Positions 27,308 through 36,101 are shown, counted from the first letter of the stretch. The stretch is 64,000 nt of DNA from Acidobacteriota bacterium (GCA_020199835.1 JAIVJV010000015.1:1-64000), one strand, 5' to 3'. The notes: a model not told the origin generated them from the sequence alone. Numbers and translations are program-made.

Positions 27308-28102
27308 TTAAGCGGAAAGCCTTGAGACCGCACTAAGAAGCAGCGTATTGGCTATCTTCTCTTCCTGCGCCGCAACGATCACGAGGTTATCGCGGGCCTG
27401 CGTGCTCAGTACGTTCAGATCACTGACATGGATCATCTGGATAGTCTTACCATCCAGCACGACGGCTCGGTCGCCAAAAATGCCCTCCTTGTTTTGTCCA
27501 ACGAATAGCGAAGCCTCGCGGCCGCCATCGTTTTCATAGACAAGATGAAGAAACTTTTGTCCGTTAAGCATGCAGACTCGAGCGCGCACCAGCTGATAGC
27601 GGTCCACGGTCATCATTGGTACAAGCCGATCGCGACCGATAAACGATTCTTCCACTTGAATGATTTCCGCCTGCGTACGTGCCCAATCCGGCGCCTCAGC
27701 CTCTCGAATGCACGTTATGTGGTTATCGGCGGCTGCCTTAAATAGAGAACTCGTATACGTTCGCAGGAATCTCGGTAAATAAAGGATGGAAATGAATGCG
27801 ATTACGATCGTGAGCGCGGCGACGGTAGCCCAGGCCGGAACCCGGGGTATGGACCACTGGAAAAGCTGCTGATGTTTGGCAATCGTTGCCGCTTCAATTG
27901 AGGCTCGAAGAGTGCTGTTATCAGCTAGAACACTCTTGACTGTACGAGCAACAAGCTCATTTTGCGAGCGGATATTCTCCATTTTGCGATTGCACGCGGC
28001 GCATCCTTCCAGATGTTCGGAAATGGCCTGTGTTACTACGGCGTCCAACTCGTTATCCACGTAGGACTCAAGCAGTTGCTCTGTTCTGTGGCAGTCATAC
28101 AT
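27308..28102 (-). CDS. Anti-sigma factor with zinc-finger (zf-HC2) domain
   Basis: A membrane-spanning anti-sigma factor of 264 residues. The N-terminal cytoplasmic domain has the zinc-binding H-x3-C-x2-C pattern (EHLEGCAACNRKME) expected to hold the partner sigma factor. A single membrane helix follows at about 90-112 (VPAWATVAALTIVIAFISIL), and then a periplasmic sensor domain of about 150 residues with no named family. The ATG at 28102 lies 28 bases after the sigma-factor stop, so the two genes form one operon. The periplasmic part has two cysteines (HITCIREAE and ARVCMLNG) that could sense redox or metals, though this is only a suggestion. Confidence 0.9.
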   Translation of the reverse strand: MYDCHRTEQLLESYVDNELDAVVTQAISEHLEGCAACNRKMENIRSQNELVARTVKSVLADNSTLRASIEAATIAKHQQLFQWSIPRVPAWATVAALTIVIAFISILYLPRFLRTYTSSLFKAAADNHITCIREAEAPDWARTQAEIIQVEESFIGRDRLVPMMTVDRYQLVRARVCMLNGQKFLHLVYENDGGREASLFVGQNKEGIFGDRAVVLDGKTIQMIHVSDLNVLSTQARDNLVIVAAQEEKIANTLLLSAVSRLSA

Positions 28103-28130
28103 ATTCGTGCCTCAATTCTCCCAACGGGGT

Positions 28131-28694
28131 CTACTTGCTTTGCGTTTTGGTAAGAGGTTTACGATGGCCCAAACGTTGTCGTAACTCAGTTCGCGCTCGA
28201 TTCAGTCTCGACATTACAGTTCCCATCGGCACTCCTAACGCTGCAGCGGCGTCCTTATAAGACATCTCCTCGACGACCACGAGAAGCATAACTTCACGAT
28301 GTTCGTGGGTCAGTTGGTCAAACACTTCCAGCATCTCGAACTCGTCCACTGACGCACCTCGATCAAAATGTAATAGGTTCTCAACTTTAGGTGCTTCAAT
28401 CGGAACAAAGGTTCTCTTCTCTGTAGCCTTCTTCTTGATCACATTAAACAGAATACGAAACAACCATGCTCGGCAGTTCGTTCCCTGCTGAAATGAACGC
28501 CAGTACTTCCAGGCTTGCAAATAAGTCTCTTGTACAGCATCCTCAGCTTCTTCGCGCGAGCCACAAATCCGAAGTGCCGAACGCACGAGGGCGTCAAGCT
28601 GAGTGAGAGCTTGCACCTCAAACTCATCGCGCTGCCGACGCGATAGCCGGCTAAACAATGGGATCTCCTCTCTTCTCCCGTGACTGAGATGCAC
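28131..28694 (-). CDS. ECF-family RNA polymerase sigma factor
   Basis: A sigma-70 group 4 factor of up to 187 residues with region 2 (about 27-95; EEAEDAVQETYLQAWKYW, RAWLFRILFNVIKKK) and region 4 helix-turn-helix (about 125-178; EHREVMLLVVVEEMSYKDAA, GVPMGTVMSRLNRAR). The first codon at 28694 is GTG. A TTG at 28658 has a good GAGGAG site 6 bases upstream and may be the true start. The gene is preceded on its own strand by the promoter-like motif at 28739-28767 and followed by its anti-sigma gene. The same motif is found before several genes up to 50.8 kb, which suggests this factor controls a local regulon including itself. Confidence 0.93.
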   Translation of the reverse strand: MHLSHGRREEIPLFSRLSRRQRDEFEVQALTQLDALVRSALRICGSREEAEDAVQETYLQAWKYWRSFQQGTNCRAWLFRILFNVIKKKATEKRTFVPIEAPKVENLLHFDRGASVDEFEMLEVFDQLTHEHREVMLLVVVEEMSYKDAAAALGVPMGTVMSRLNRARTELRQRLGHRKPLTKTQSK

Positions 28695-28738
28695 GGAACG
28701 CAGTATTTCGATCGTCCCTTACCAATGCCGCCACTTCC

Positions 28739-28767
28739 AACAAGTCCAATGTGAATCGATTTATTCC
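28739..28767 (-). promoter_or_regulatory. ECF-type promoter of the sigma/anti-sigma operon
   Basis: GGAATAAATC at 28767-28758, 10 bases, then GGACTTGTT at 28747-28739 on the minus strand, 45 bases before the GTG start. It has the same two blocks and the same gap as seven other sites in this window, so the sigma gene is probably autoregulated. Confidence 0.7.
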
Positions 28768-28801
28768 CCAATTTGAGGATTTAGCTTCGGCTCTCAATTG
28801 T

Positions 28802-28830
28802 GGAATAAATCTACAAACCGCCGACTTATA
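28802..28830 (+). promoter_or_regulatory. ECF-type promoter facing the NPC-repeat protein gene
   Basis: GGAATAAATC at 28802-28811, 10 bases, then CGACTTATA at 28822-28830. It points right, back to back with the sigma-operon promoter. A third block identical in the -35 part only (GGAATAACCG, 28898-28907) lies in the leader but has no ACTT box. Confidence 0.65.
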
Positions 28831-28949
28831 GGACAAGACAAAGAAATTCAGCAGTAAATAGGGGACTTAAAAATGCGCGATTTCGATCAGTGCCTCAGGA
28901 ATAACCGTGTCGATTCTTGAGGAATGTCCTGACAACGAAAGGAGAAGCC

Positions 28950-29666
28950 ATGGCAGAAGACGTTGGCGCCTCATCTCGTGAGCAAGCGTCTAACTTTAAT
29001 TGGGGAAAAGCATTAATGGCAGGATTGCTGGCAACTGTCATTATCACTATCTCGATGGCCTTGTTCGGGATGAATATTATGAAGAGCCTGGGCCTAATGG
29101 TCCTTGGCCCACAATCTGGTGCCTCCATGCAATATCTGGTTGGAGGACTGAGCCACTTGATGGTAGGCGTGGGTTACGGTCTACTTTACTCGGCGGTAGT
29201 GGCACCTGTGAGGAGATGGCCTGCCGTCATGAAAGGACTTGTTTTCGGACTGTCGATCACCGCGATTGCTTTAGCTGCAATGCCGATTATGGCCGCGGTG
29301 ATGAGCAGGGGCGGCACACCCAATCCGTGCAATCCGTGTAGTGGAAAAGCGGCAGGCGCTCAGCAGAGTAATCCTTGTAATCCGTGTGCCCGCAAGAGTG
29401 GCAATCAGGCAGGCCAGCAATCAAAGCCGACGAACCCATGTAATCCATGCGCGGCGAAGAATCCTTGTAACCCGTGCGGGGCTAAAAATGCCAACTCGGG
29501 ATCATCCGCTCCCAACGCGTGCAATCCTTGCGGCGTTGCCGCAGGTAATCCATGTAATCCATGTGGGGGTGGTGGCGGCAGTCCTTACAGCGGGCTTATC
29601 AGTTTGATCAATCATGTGATCTTCGGTCTCGCGCTTGCATTCGCATATGGCCGCGGTGGCGCCTAA
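28950..29666 (+). CDS. Four-helix membrane protein with a Cys-rich NPCNPC repeat loop
   Basis: A protein of 238 residues from ATG 28950 (GGAG 5 bases upstream). Hydrophobic helices lie at about 20-42, 60-83, 92-116 and 215-233. The membrane part resembles the small YqhR/DUF6789-like protein encoded at 45138-45611. Between the third and fourth helix is a loop of about 95 residues with six copies of an N-x-C-N-P-C unit (five NPCNPC, one NACNPC) separated by Gly/Ala/Lys/Ser linkers, giving twelve cysteines. I know of no assigned function. The pattern suggests metal or metalloid binding, or a redox-active disulfide array. It lies divergent from the ECF sigma gene behind a matching promoter, and FGE is next downstream. 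Confidence 0.85.
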   Translation: MAEDVGASSREQASNFNWGKALMAGLLATVIITISMALFGMNIMKSLGLMVLGPQSGASMQYLVGGLSHLMVGVGYGLLYSAVVAPVRRWPAVMKGLVFGLSITAIALAAMPIMAAVMSRGGTPNPCNPCSGKAAGAQQSNPCNPCARKSGNQAGQQSKPTNPCNPCAAKNPCNPCGAKNANSGSSAPNACNPCGVAAGNPCNPCGGGGGSPYSGLISLINHVIFGLALAFAYGRGGA

Positions 29667-29670
29667 TCGC

Positions 29671-30780
29671 ATGAGTCGAGAACGGGCGAGAATGCATGGT
29701 TCGATTTGGAAAGTCTTGTTGCTTTTCGCTGGCGCGGCGGGAGCCCTATCCATAACTGCGCTCTGGCTGGAAAGAAATGAGCGCCCCGATTCTGAGGCAC
29801 GTCATTATAAATGGGGCGACGGGCGGGCGACGGCCGTACGGGTGCCTGACGATATGGTACTCGTGTCCGGAGGTGAATACGTAATTGGAGATGAATGGCC
29901 CGATGCTGCCGAGGATGCACCTCCGCGCCGGGTAAAGCTTGATGGGTTTTACATCGATCGGCACGAAGTCACCAATCGCGAATTCCTGCGTTTTGTAGCA
30001 GAAACTGGGCATGTGACTTCTGCAGAAAATGAAGGGGGCGCTTGGATCTATCGCGGCGGAGAAAGTAACTGGACCTACATCGAGGGGGCAAACTGGCGAC
30101 ACCCGCTGGGATCGGGTAGCTCGATTGAGGGGGCGATGGAGCATCCGGTTGTGCTGGTCTCGTGGCTCGATGCAAATACTTACGCAAGGTGGGCAGGTAA
30201 GCGTTTGCCCACTGAGGCCGAATGGGAGGTGGCCGCGCGTGGGAGCAAGGCGGCCATATTTCCCAACAAGTCAATTTCTTTAGCAGCAACTGTTGCGTCG
30301 TCGGGCGACAACGGCCATGCTCACGAAAGGCACGCGAGAAACGAAGAGCTTGGTCCGCATGAGCCTTTACATCCTTCAGCCGGTGCTCAGACTAAAACCG
30401 GCCTCACGGGTCCGGCCGAGGACGGGACCGCAAATGTTTGGCAGGGGCATTGGCCACAACGCAATGAGACAAAAGACGGCTATTTCTATACGGCGCCTGT
30501 CGGTGCTTTCGCGCCTAACTCTCTCGGCGTCTACGACATGATCGGAAACGTCTGGGAATGGACCGCCGATTGGTATGCATCGGACACTTATCGCAACCGC
30601 GGCGTGGCTCACAATCCGGTTGGACCAGCCAATGGAACGGTGCGCGTGGCGCGAGGCGGCTCATGGTTTTGTTCGCCGAACTACTGCGGCGCTTATCGTC
30701 CAGGTTTTCGCGGCAAGAGCCCTCCAAACAGCAGCTTCAATAATGTTGGTTTCCGTTGCGCGCGTAGCCTGGGGAACTAA
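29671..30780 (+). CDS. Formylglycine-generating enzyme (SUMF1/FGE) family protein, membrane-anchored
   Basis: A protein of 369 residues: an N-terminal membrane anchor (VLLLFAGAAGALSITALWL) followed by an FGE-sulfatase domain (about 60-365). Motifs are MVLVSGGEYVIGDEW, GFYIDRHEVTNREF, HPVVLVSWLDANTYARWAGK, LPTEAEWEVAARG, DMIGNVWEWTADWY and GGSWFCSPNYC. The two cysteines C334 and C339 are five apart, like the copper-binding and catalytic pair C336/C341 of human FGE, so this can be a true oxidase that turns Cys into formylglycine, unlike many Cys-less relatives. After EWEVAARG the usual ...YPWG segment is replaced by a longer hydrophilic, His/Ala-rich stretch. No sulfatase is in the window; the adjacent Cys-rich protein is a possible but unproved substrate. 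Starts 4 bases after that gene. Confidence 0.9.
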   Translation: MSRERARMHGSIWKVLLLFAGAAGALSITALWLERNERPDSEARHYKWGDGRATAVRVPDDMVLVSGGEYVIGDEWPDAAEDAPPRRVKLDGFYIDRHEVTNREFLRFVAETGHVTSAENEGGAWIYRGGESNWTYIEGANWRHPLGSGSSIEGAMEHPVVLVSWLDANTYARWAGKRLPTEAEWEVAARGSKAAIFPNKSISLAATVASSGDNGHAHERHARNEELGPHEPLHPSAGAQTKTGLTGPAEDGTANVWQGHWPQRNETKDGYFYTAPVGAFAPNSLGVYDMIGNVWEWTADWYASDTYRNRGVAHNPVGPANGTVRVARGGSWFCSPNYCGAYRPGFRGKSPPNSSFNNVGFRCARSLGN

Positions 30781-30818
30781 CCATATGGAGCGATCTCATC
30801 CAAAAACGACTTGAAACT

Positions 30819-31856
30819 TCAAAGCGAATTCGCCACTAATCCGCTGACTACTGCTATCACCCAGATTGAAACTCCCACCGTTGTTGCGATCTTCCAATTG
30901 GTTGCTCTCATGATGGTGAGCAGAGAAGGAAGATTGATAGCGGGGCCGGCGATGAGCATAACCACGGCCGCACCTACCGGAGCGCCCAATCCAAGTAATA
31001 CAATGGCCAGGGGAATCTCGAAAAAAGTCGGCAGTGCCAGAGGAACCGCAAAAGTGGCGACAACTATAACTGCTACGAACTTTGCGTGAGGTGACATGAA
31101 AGCACTCACGGGAATCCATTGTGCAATGATCATTGAGGACAAGACACCGATAATTATCACCGGAACCACTCGCAGGGCTATTTGAGCACACGAACGCATG
31201 AAGCGCAGCAAATGTATTCGCACGGAAACCTTCGGCGAAATGTTGTCAGCCTCCAATGGTGGTCTCATTTCACCGATCACTTTGTCCGCAATCATGCCAA
31301 TACACAGAACTGCAAGAAGACTGGCGGCCGCGCGCGTTACGGCAATCCTGTAGTCGAAAAGCATGAACGTGAGGATCAAGGCAGCCGGATTCAGCGCAGG
31401 GGCAGCAAGCATCAAGGCGAGCGATGGGCCAAGTCGGGCAGAACGCTCGTACATGCTTGTAAAGATCGGGACTACACAGCAGGAACACAGCATTAGGGGT
31501 GCTCCTCCGAATCCAGCAACTATGTGCGACCGCAGAGATCCTCTTCCCAGCGCCTGAAGCAACCACCGCGGAGACATAAATGTGCTCACCGCTCCGCCAA
31601 TCAGAACTCCAAAAAGCAATGCCGGCCAAATTAGAAAAAAATAATTCAGCGTTCTGGTTAGTAACCCCGCCTCGGAAGCTCCGACCGTTGGAATCACATC
31701 ACTTCGCAGAGTCAACGATCCGGCGACCGAAACCTTTCCAAGGACAACAATCGCAGTCGAACTCTTGTAAACAATAAGCGCTCCAACAATCATCAAGATA
31801 GGAAGCAGGAACAGAATGGGCTGTACTGCGGTCGGCGCTGCTAAGTTTCTTCTCAT
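30819..31856 (-). CDS. ArsP/YraQ-family permease (DUF318)
   Basis: A protein of 345 residues with about ten membrane helices, of the predicted-permease family that includes ArsP, an exporter of trivalent methylated or aromatic arsenicals. The family signature is present as two similar halves: FGGAPLMLCSCCVVPIFTS with its Cys-x-Cys-Cys, and later FAVPLALPTFFEIPLA. ATG 31856 is chosen (GGAG 10 bases upstream); frames upstream are not hydrophobic. The nearby ArsS/ArsM locus at 38-43 kb fits an organoarsenical export role. Other members move different soft metals or are uncharacterised, so substrate is inference. The gene is convergent with FGE and tandem after the multiheme cytochrome. Confidence 0.85.
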   Translation of the reverse strand: MRRNLAAPTAVQPILFLLPILMIVGALIVYKSSTAIVVLGKVSVAGSLTLRSDVIPTVGASEAGLLTRTLNYFFLIWPALLFGVLIGGAVSTFMSPRWLLQALGRGSLRSHIVAGFGGAPLMLCSCCVVPIFTSMYERSARLGPSLALMLAAPALNPAALILTFMLFDYRIAVTRAAASLLAVLCIGMIADKVIGEMRPPLEADNISPKVSVRIHLLRFMRSCAQIALRVVPVIIIGVLSSMIIAQWIPVSAFMSPHAKFVAVIVVATFAVPLALPTFFEIPLAIVLLGLGAPVGAAVVMLIAGPAINLPSLLTIMRATNWKIATTVGVSIWVIAVVSGLVANSL

Positions 31857-31989
31857 CTTGTCTGTTCTCCAATAAGGAACGATTCGTAACCCTCGTGAAT
31901 GCCCCTGCAACCGAGAAGTCTTTGCTTAGAACCATAAGTTGAAAGCCTGAACGAAATCAGCCACCGTGTACATTCGTAGTCTTACGGAC

Positions 31990-34377
31990 TCATTGTTTTC
32001 TCTTAGGCACGCCTTCAGAGCTCCAGTAGATCGGATCCGCATTCTGAGCCGCGGGTATGTTGACATCTGAGTGGATATGCCAAGGCACCGCTTCGGCTAG
32101 TGCATCCGGATCCTTCTTGATGTATTCGTTGGCGAGGTAATGGATGCGCCAGTCCTCAAACTTATCGAGGTAAGTCACATTGGTTTCCGCAGCCAGCTTT
32201 GCATTGCCCGTTTGTCGGTAGCCCTCAATCACGAAATAAAGCGCAATGGTGTCATCCGGGTCGATCGTAAGAACTCGTTCGAACATTTGGCATGCTTCAG
32301 CCTGCATTCCGAGGTCCTGGTAACACTTGCCCATTTGGTTCAGGACCATTCGGTCTCGCGGGTAACGCGACTCTACTTGTCTGAAAAGTTTAAGCGCTTC
32401 CGCGGGCTTATTCTCCAATCTCAGCAATGCGCCCTTGTAGTAAGTGGCCCGCAAGTTATTTGGATTGATAGCGAGTGCCTTATCAAGCAGCTGATGAATT
32501 TCCGGAAAATTCTCGCGCCAAAAACTTGCCAGCGCTTGATTGATATAACCATCATCGTAGGTGGGACCGATCTGTGTTACCTTCTCGAACGCCTTTTTAG
32601 CGTCCGCATACATAAACTGATCGAAAAGCGCGATCCCCAGATTGTTAAAGCGAATAAGATCTCTTCCATCCAGCTTGCTAGTGGCCGGACGATTCTCGCC
32701 GAGGTTAAGCGTTATTGTCTGTTGTCCCATCTCAACGATCGGGAGATCGACACTCTTGCCGAGCGCATAATTGCTAAAAAACCGATTGAATTTGCGATAG
32801 AGAACGCGTGCACTTACGCGCAGCGGTCCGCTCGCAGTCTTTGGAATGGTGAATTGATAGCGAACCAACTCGCTGCGTCCGGGAGCTATGAAGTTGTCAT
32901 AGGCTCTGCCTCGTGTTTCCCAGATGTTGTGGTGGCGCACGGCCTGGGCCTTTTCCGTGACCTGCACAGATTGGAATTTATGAGAACGCTCATCAACTGT
33001 GCCATCGGGTTTAAGAAATCCGCTGTGATACACAATACGACCGCCGCTCACATCCTGCACCTTGAACTCTACCCAGGGTTCGAAGAAGTCTCGCAACTCG
33101 GTAGGAAACAGGTGTCCTACACCTCTATTAGATATAACCACGCCTAACGTTACCGTTTCGCCAGGAGCAAGAGAGAAAGTACTTTTATTAATCGGCGCGA
33201 TGATTGTGTCGTCCGGCTTCTGATGGCCGGGATAAAGGGCAGCGTTTATTGAGTTGATGGTGGCGAAGCCTTCGCCAACTTTGAGACCCGCAGCACCCTT
33301 GCGTAAGGTGATTAGATCTGTGCCCTCGCGCTGAGTCGGGTAAGCCACTCCCTTCTTCAACGTGAAGATGTCAATGCCCAGGTGATCCGCGTCAAGGAAT
33401 TCCGTGACCCTCTGTAATTGATCTTTGTAACCATAGAGGTACGGAAGCGCGGTGTTGGACGCAGGCCAGCGATGCGACGCTATCATTCCATGCTTTGCCG
33501 CCAAATCACCACGAGCAGTCTCAGGGCCCATGTGACAAGATTGGCAAGTACTGCGCGATCTCTTGTAGAACGGCAGCGGTGATTCATTTGAGTGTGAACT
33601 CATCTGCCACTCGTCGTAGACGGAAAAAGAGCGACGCCATTTGTAGTTTTCGATCTGACGCGGCAACGCTGCTTTATGACAAACCGCGCAAAACTCCGGG
33701 GTCTTATAGAAGTCTTTCATCATGGCCCGCTTGTGCGCGCTCTTGTTTGCGAGGATCATCCGGTCAGTTACCTTACCGGGGAACGGTTTTCCGTTCTCGT
33801 CGACGAGCAGCGCAGGTGGGGCGATACGATAGCTGCCAGTTCCTTCAAGGTAGGTGATCTTTTCAATTGAATGGCAGACGGTGCAGGTAACTCCCTCATC
33901 GTCAAACGGTCGAGGTATCTTCGAGCCAGTTGTGAGCGCCCCGGAAACTAAGGCTATCGGGTTGTGGCAGCTTTCACAGTGGCGAGTGGTCTCAATTCCG
34001 TATTGTTTTATGAAGTCGTCGATGTTCTTCTGGTAGAAAGGGCCGCGGAAGCTGCTGCGATGCGGCGATTCCGCCCACTGCGCATGCGCGCTACTGTGGC
34101 AACGCGCGCAGTATGAAGCGGGTATAAACTTATCCGCGCTTATGAAGGTACCTGTCGACGTCTGGACCTCACCCGGGGCGAATGGATTCGGCCCAAATGG
34201 CAAATTGTAGTTCTCTTTTTCCGTCTTGGATTCGTTCTTATGTTTAGAGTCATCGGAACCGTAAACCGTATATCCGAGTGCGAGCACGACGATGCCTATC
34301 AGAGAAACAACTTGTGGGACGCGCCACTTAATTTCTCTTCCACCAAGGATGTGGACTAGATGCGCTGACCCCGGCAT
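31990..34377 (-). CDS. Exported pentaheme c-type cytochrome with TPR repeats
   Basis: A protein of 795 residues. An N-terminal membrane anchor (VVSLIGIVVLALGYTVYG) precedes a heme domain with five C-x-x-C-H sites: CARCH, CESCH, CTVCH, CAVCH and CQSCH, all before residue 300. The middle (about 330-560) is beta-rich, and the C-terminal third (about 590-740) has tetratricopeptide repeats such as NLGIALFDQFMYADAKKAFE and NQMGKCYQDLGMQAEACQMF. Such cytochrome c554-like proteins with TPRs carry electrons in the periplasm; partners are unknown. ATG 34377 has AAGGAG 6 bases upstream. The gene is 133 bases before the ArsP-like permease in the same direction. Confidence 0.9.
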   Translation of the reverse strand: MPGSAHLVHILGGREIKWRVPQVVSLIGIVVLALGYTVYGSDDSKHKNESKTEKENYNLPFGPNPFAPGEVQTSTGTFISADKFIPASYCARCHSSAHAQWAESPHRSSFRGPFYQKNIDDFIKQYGIETTRHCESCHNPIALVSGALTTGSKIPRPFDDEGVTCTVCHSIEKITYLEGTGSYRIAPPALLVDENGKPFPGKVTDRMILANKSAHKRAMMKDFYKTPEFCAVCHKAALPRQIENYKWRRSFSVYDEWQMSSHSNESPLPFYKRSRSTCQSCHMGPETARGDLAAKHGMIASHRWPASNTALPYLYGYKDQLQRVTEFLDADHLGIDIFTLKKGVAYPTQREGTDLITLRKGAAGLKVGEGFATINSINAALYPGHQKPDDTIIAPINKSTFSLAPGETVTLGVVISNRGVGHLFPTELRDFFEPWVEFKVQDVSGGRIVYHSGFLKPDGTVDERSHKFQSVQVTEKAQAVRHHNIWETRGRAYDNFIAPGRSELVRYQFTIPKTASGPLRVSARVLYRKFNRFFSNYALGKSVDLPIVEMGQQTITLNLGENRPATSKLDGRDLIRFNNLGIALFDQFMYADAKKAFEKVTQIGPTYDDGYINQALASFWRENFPEIHQLLDKALAINPNNLRATYYKGALLRLENKPAEALKLFRQVESRYPRDRMVLNQMGKCYQDLGMQAEACQMFERVLTIDPDDTIALYFVIEGYRQTGNAKLAAETNVTYLDKFEDWRIHYLANEYIKKDPDALAEAVPWHIHSDVNIPAAQNADPIYWSSEGVPKRKQ

Positions 34378-34779
34378 TCTCAACTCCTTCCACGTTTCTA
34401 ATCACCGAAACTGGTGCGGGCTGGCAACGGCCACATGAGTTATCACAGGGCCGTTGCCTGTTGGTCCCGCTACATCCTGGCGTCACGAAAAGCGATCTCG
34501 TTATCGCGTCGGCCCGGAGCCTCTGTCCTTGGCGGCCGAACTGAAGTCCTTGCGTCTGGCGTTAACGGCTACGGTACGGCGATCCGAAAAGAGGCTGGCC
34601 ATGCCGCCGCCGGGCCCGGAACTCGGACAAAAATCGCCTGTTTGTTGCAGGCAGTCGAAGTTCGCCAGAATTTCTGGCGATTGCTCTGAACCGTCTGGGT
34701 TCTTTACGGTAACCAGGAAAACATCCTGACCGGGTTTGTCTTGCGCTATACCCCCGTCCCGGGGGTCAGGAATGACCGG
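34378..34779. other. Intergenic region with a perfect short hairpin
   Basis: No supported gene in 400 bases. The palindrome TCGCCAGA-ATT-TCTGGCGA occupies 34662-34680, about 100 bases beyond the stop of the minus-strand gene at 34780, and could stabilise or terminate that transcript, although no run of T follows. Confidence 0.45.
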
Positions 34780-35565
34780 TCATATAACCCACGGGAATCC
34801 CTCGGATCCGTTCAGGCGATTGACAATCATGGCAAACCCTTCCGCTACTAGATTGTCAATGTCACTGGCCGTTTGCAGAATAGGCGTGCCATCCAAATCT
34901 CTGCCGTTCTTGGCTGCGATCGCGTCGAGTCGAGTCTTTCCGGCAGGAGTGAATGCCCTGGACGTGTAAACCACAAACGCCAGGATCCAGTTGCCAAGTG
35001 GGTTGTTGGAGAAGTAGCCGTTACGCGTGTCGAAGACGTTGTCCTGACGCCGGTTTGGAGGCGCAGGACTTTTCACGAAGACAGGGTTATTGTTGGCATC
35101 CCGTTGTGTCTTGGGGAAAAGGAATGCGCGAAACCTGTTCGCGACATCCATGGCGCGCCGACCACGATCCGTCAGATTGCCATTGGCATCTCTCTCAAAA
35201 CTATTCGGCATGAGAGTGCCCATGATCGAATAGTAAATAAGGTTTCCAGAGTTGTCCCACCCACCCGTCGTTTCCAGGATGCGGATGTTGCGGCGGGTTG
35301 GGTCTGTATTGGAATTGTCAACGGTCCAATGTGCCGGATTGCGATCAGGATTACCTGCTCGCTCTCCGATATTTGCCGGAACAATTCCGTTTTCACGATA
35401 GAACGCGTCGCTGAAATCGAACGGCGGCGCGTTGTCGCCTAACGTGGGCGAATTACTCGCCACAGTTGAGGTTGGTGGTGGGGCCAGGCCTGCGAATCCC
35501 ATCACCACTAACAGCGTGATGGAAAGCCAGACGGGCCACCTCTTTTTAGGTCTGATGTTTATCAT
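34780..35565 (-). CDS. Exported protein of unknown function
   Basis: A protein of 261 residues from ATG 35565 (AAGGAG 7 bases upstream) with a signal peptide (WPVWLSITLLVVMGFAGLA). The mature part is hydrophilic and rich in Asn, Asp and Arg, with segments such as DAFYRENGIVPANIGERAG, ILETTGGWDNSGNLIYYSIMG and NNPLGNWILAFVVYTSRAF. It has no cysteines and no motif that I recognise. The upstream region has a copy of the ECF-type promoter, 313 bases before the start and just past the selenocysteine tRNA gene. Function not assigned. Confidence 0.7.
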   Translation of the reverse strand: MINIRPKKRWPVWLSITLLVVMGFAGLAPPPTSTVASNSPTLGDNAPPFDFSDAFYRENGIVPANIGERAGNPDRNPAHWTVDNSNTDPTRRNIRILETTGGWDNSGNLIYYSIMGTLMPNSFERDANGNLTDRGRRAMDVANRFRAFLFPKTQRDANNNPVFVKSPAPPNRRQDNVFDTRNGYFSNNPLGNWILAFVVYTSRAFTPAGKTRLDAIAAKNGRDLDGTPILQTASDIDNLVAEGFAMIVNRLNGSEGFPWVI

Positions 35566-35877
35566 ACTCGTCTCCTTTGGAAGTGGATCTGACCTACTCG
35601 GTGATAATGCTAGTTTCTTCAGCCGTGATCGCCAGGAGTCCTTTGACTACTCAAAGTCATTCGTACCAAACCAAATTGAGGTTTGCGTAAATGTTAAGAA
35701 GATTCTCGTGCGAGGGCGTGCAACTTTGCTCTCTGCCAACCGTCATCAGAGCGAGAATGCTCGCCTTTGCGGGGGATGCTCAACAGAGATTAACTGAACC
35801 TACAGGTTTTCAGATGTCCTACTGCGTCGGGGTGCAGAGTCCAACTTCCTGAGCATTCCTGAATTCAGCCTAACAAT

Positions 35878-35906
35878 ACAAAGTTCAGAGTTTGAGGATT
35901 TATTCC
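35878..35906 (-). promoter_or_regulatory. ECF-type promoter before the unknown exported protein gene
   Basis: GGAATAAATC (35906-35897), 10 bases, then GAACTTTGT (35886-35878). Both boxes are identical to those of the site in front of the tRNA-Sec gene. Confidence 0.65.
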
Positions 35907-35937
35907 ACCTTTGCAAAGAATTTTGTAAGGCCGTAAT

Positions 35938-36036
35938 TGGCGGAGGCGTGTAGGAATCGAACCTACCCGAGCCTGTTCGCACAGTCTCTCAATCGGTTTT
36001 GAAGACCGCGCCGTTCACCAGAACAGATTCGCCTCC
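35938..36036 (-). tRNA. selC: Selenocysteine tRNA, anticodon TCA
   Basis: On the minus strand the 99-base gene runs from GGAGGCGAATC to CGCCTCCGCCA with the CCA end encoded. The anticodon TCA lies at 36002-36000 inside CTTCAAA. The acceptor strands GGAGGCG and CGCCTCC pair, the discriminator base is G, the T-arm is GTAGG-TTCGATT-CCTAC, and a long variable arm lies between anticodon arm and T-arm, all as in tRNA-Sec. This shows that the organism reads some TGA codons as selenocysteine. The genes selA, selB and selD are not in the window. Confidence 0.93.
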
Positions 36037-36072
36037 GCAACATGCCACGCTGGTGGAATCACACTTAGTTAC

Positions 36073-36101
36073 ACAAAGTTCGCATAAGGGGGATTTATTC
36101 C
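36073..36101 (-). promoter_or_regulatory. ECF-type promoter directly before the tRNA-Sec gene
   Basis: GGAATAAATC (36101-36092), 10 bases, then GAACTTTGT (36081-36073). The -10-like box is 36 bases before the tRNA 5' end, which leaves about 30 bases of leader. If used, it would put selenocysteine decoding under the ECF factor. Confidence 0.65.

Noticed and set aside
28898..28926. Third ECF-type promoter before the NPC-repeat gene (GGAATAACCG)
   Set aside because: The first box matches well, but at the required distance the sequence is AGGA, not ACTT. Kept out of the site list.
32140..33147. Plus-strand open frame of 335 codons
   Set aside because: Lies opposite the TPR and beta-rich parts of the multiheme cytochrome. 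No known domain in the plus-strand product.
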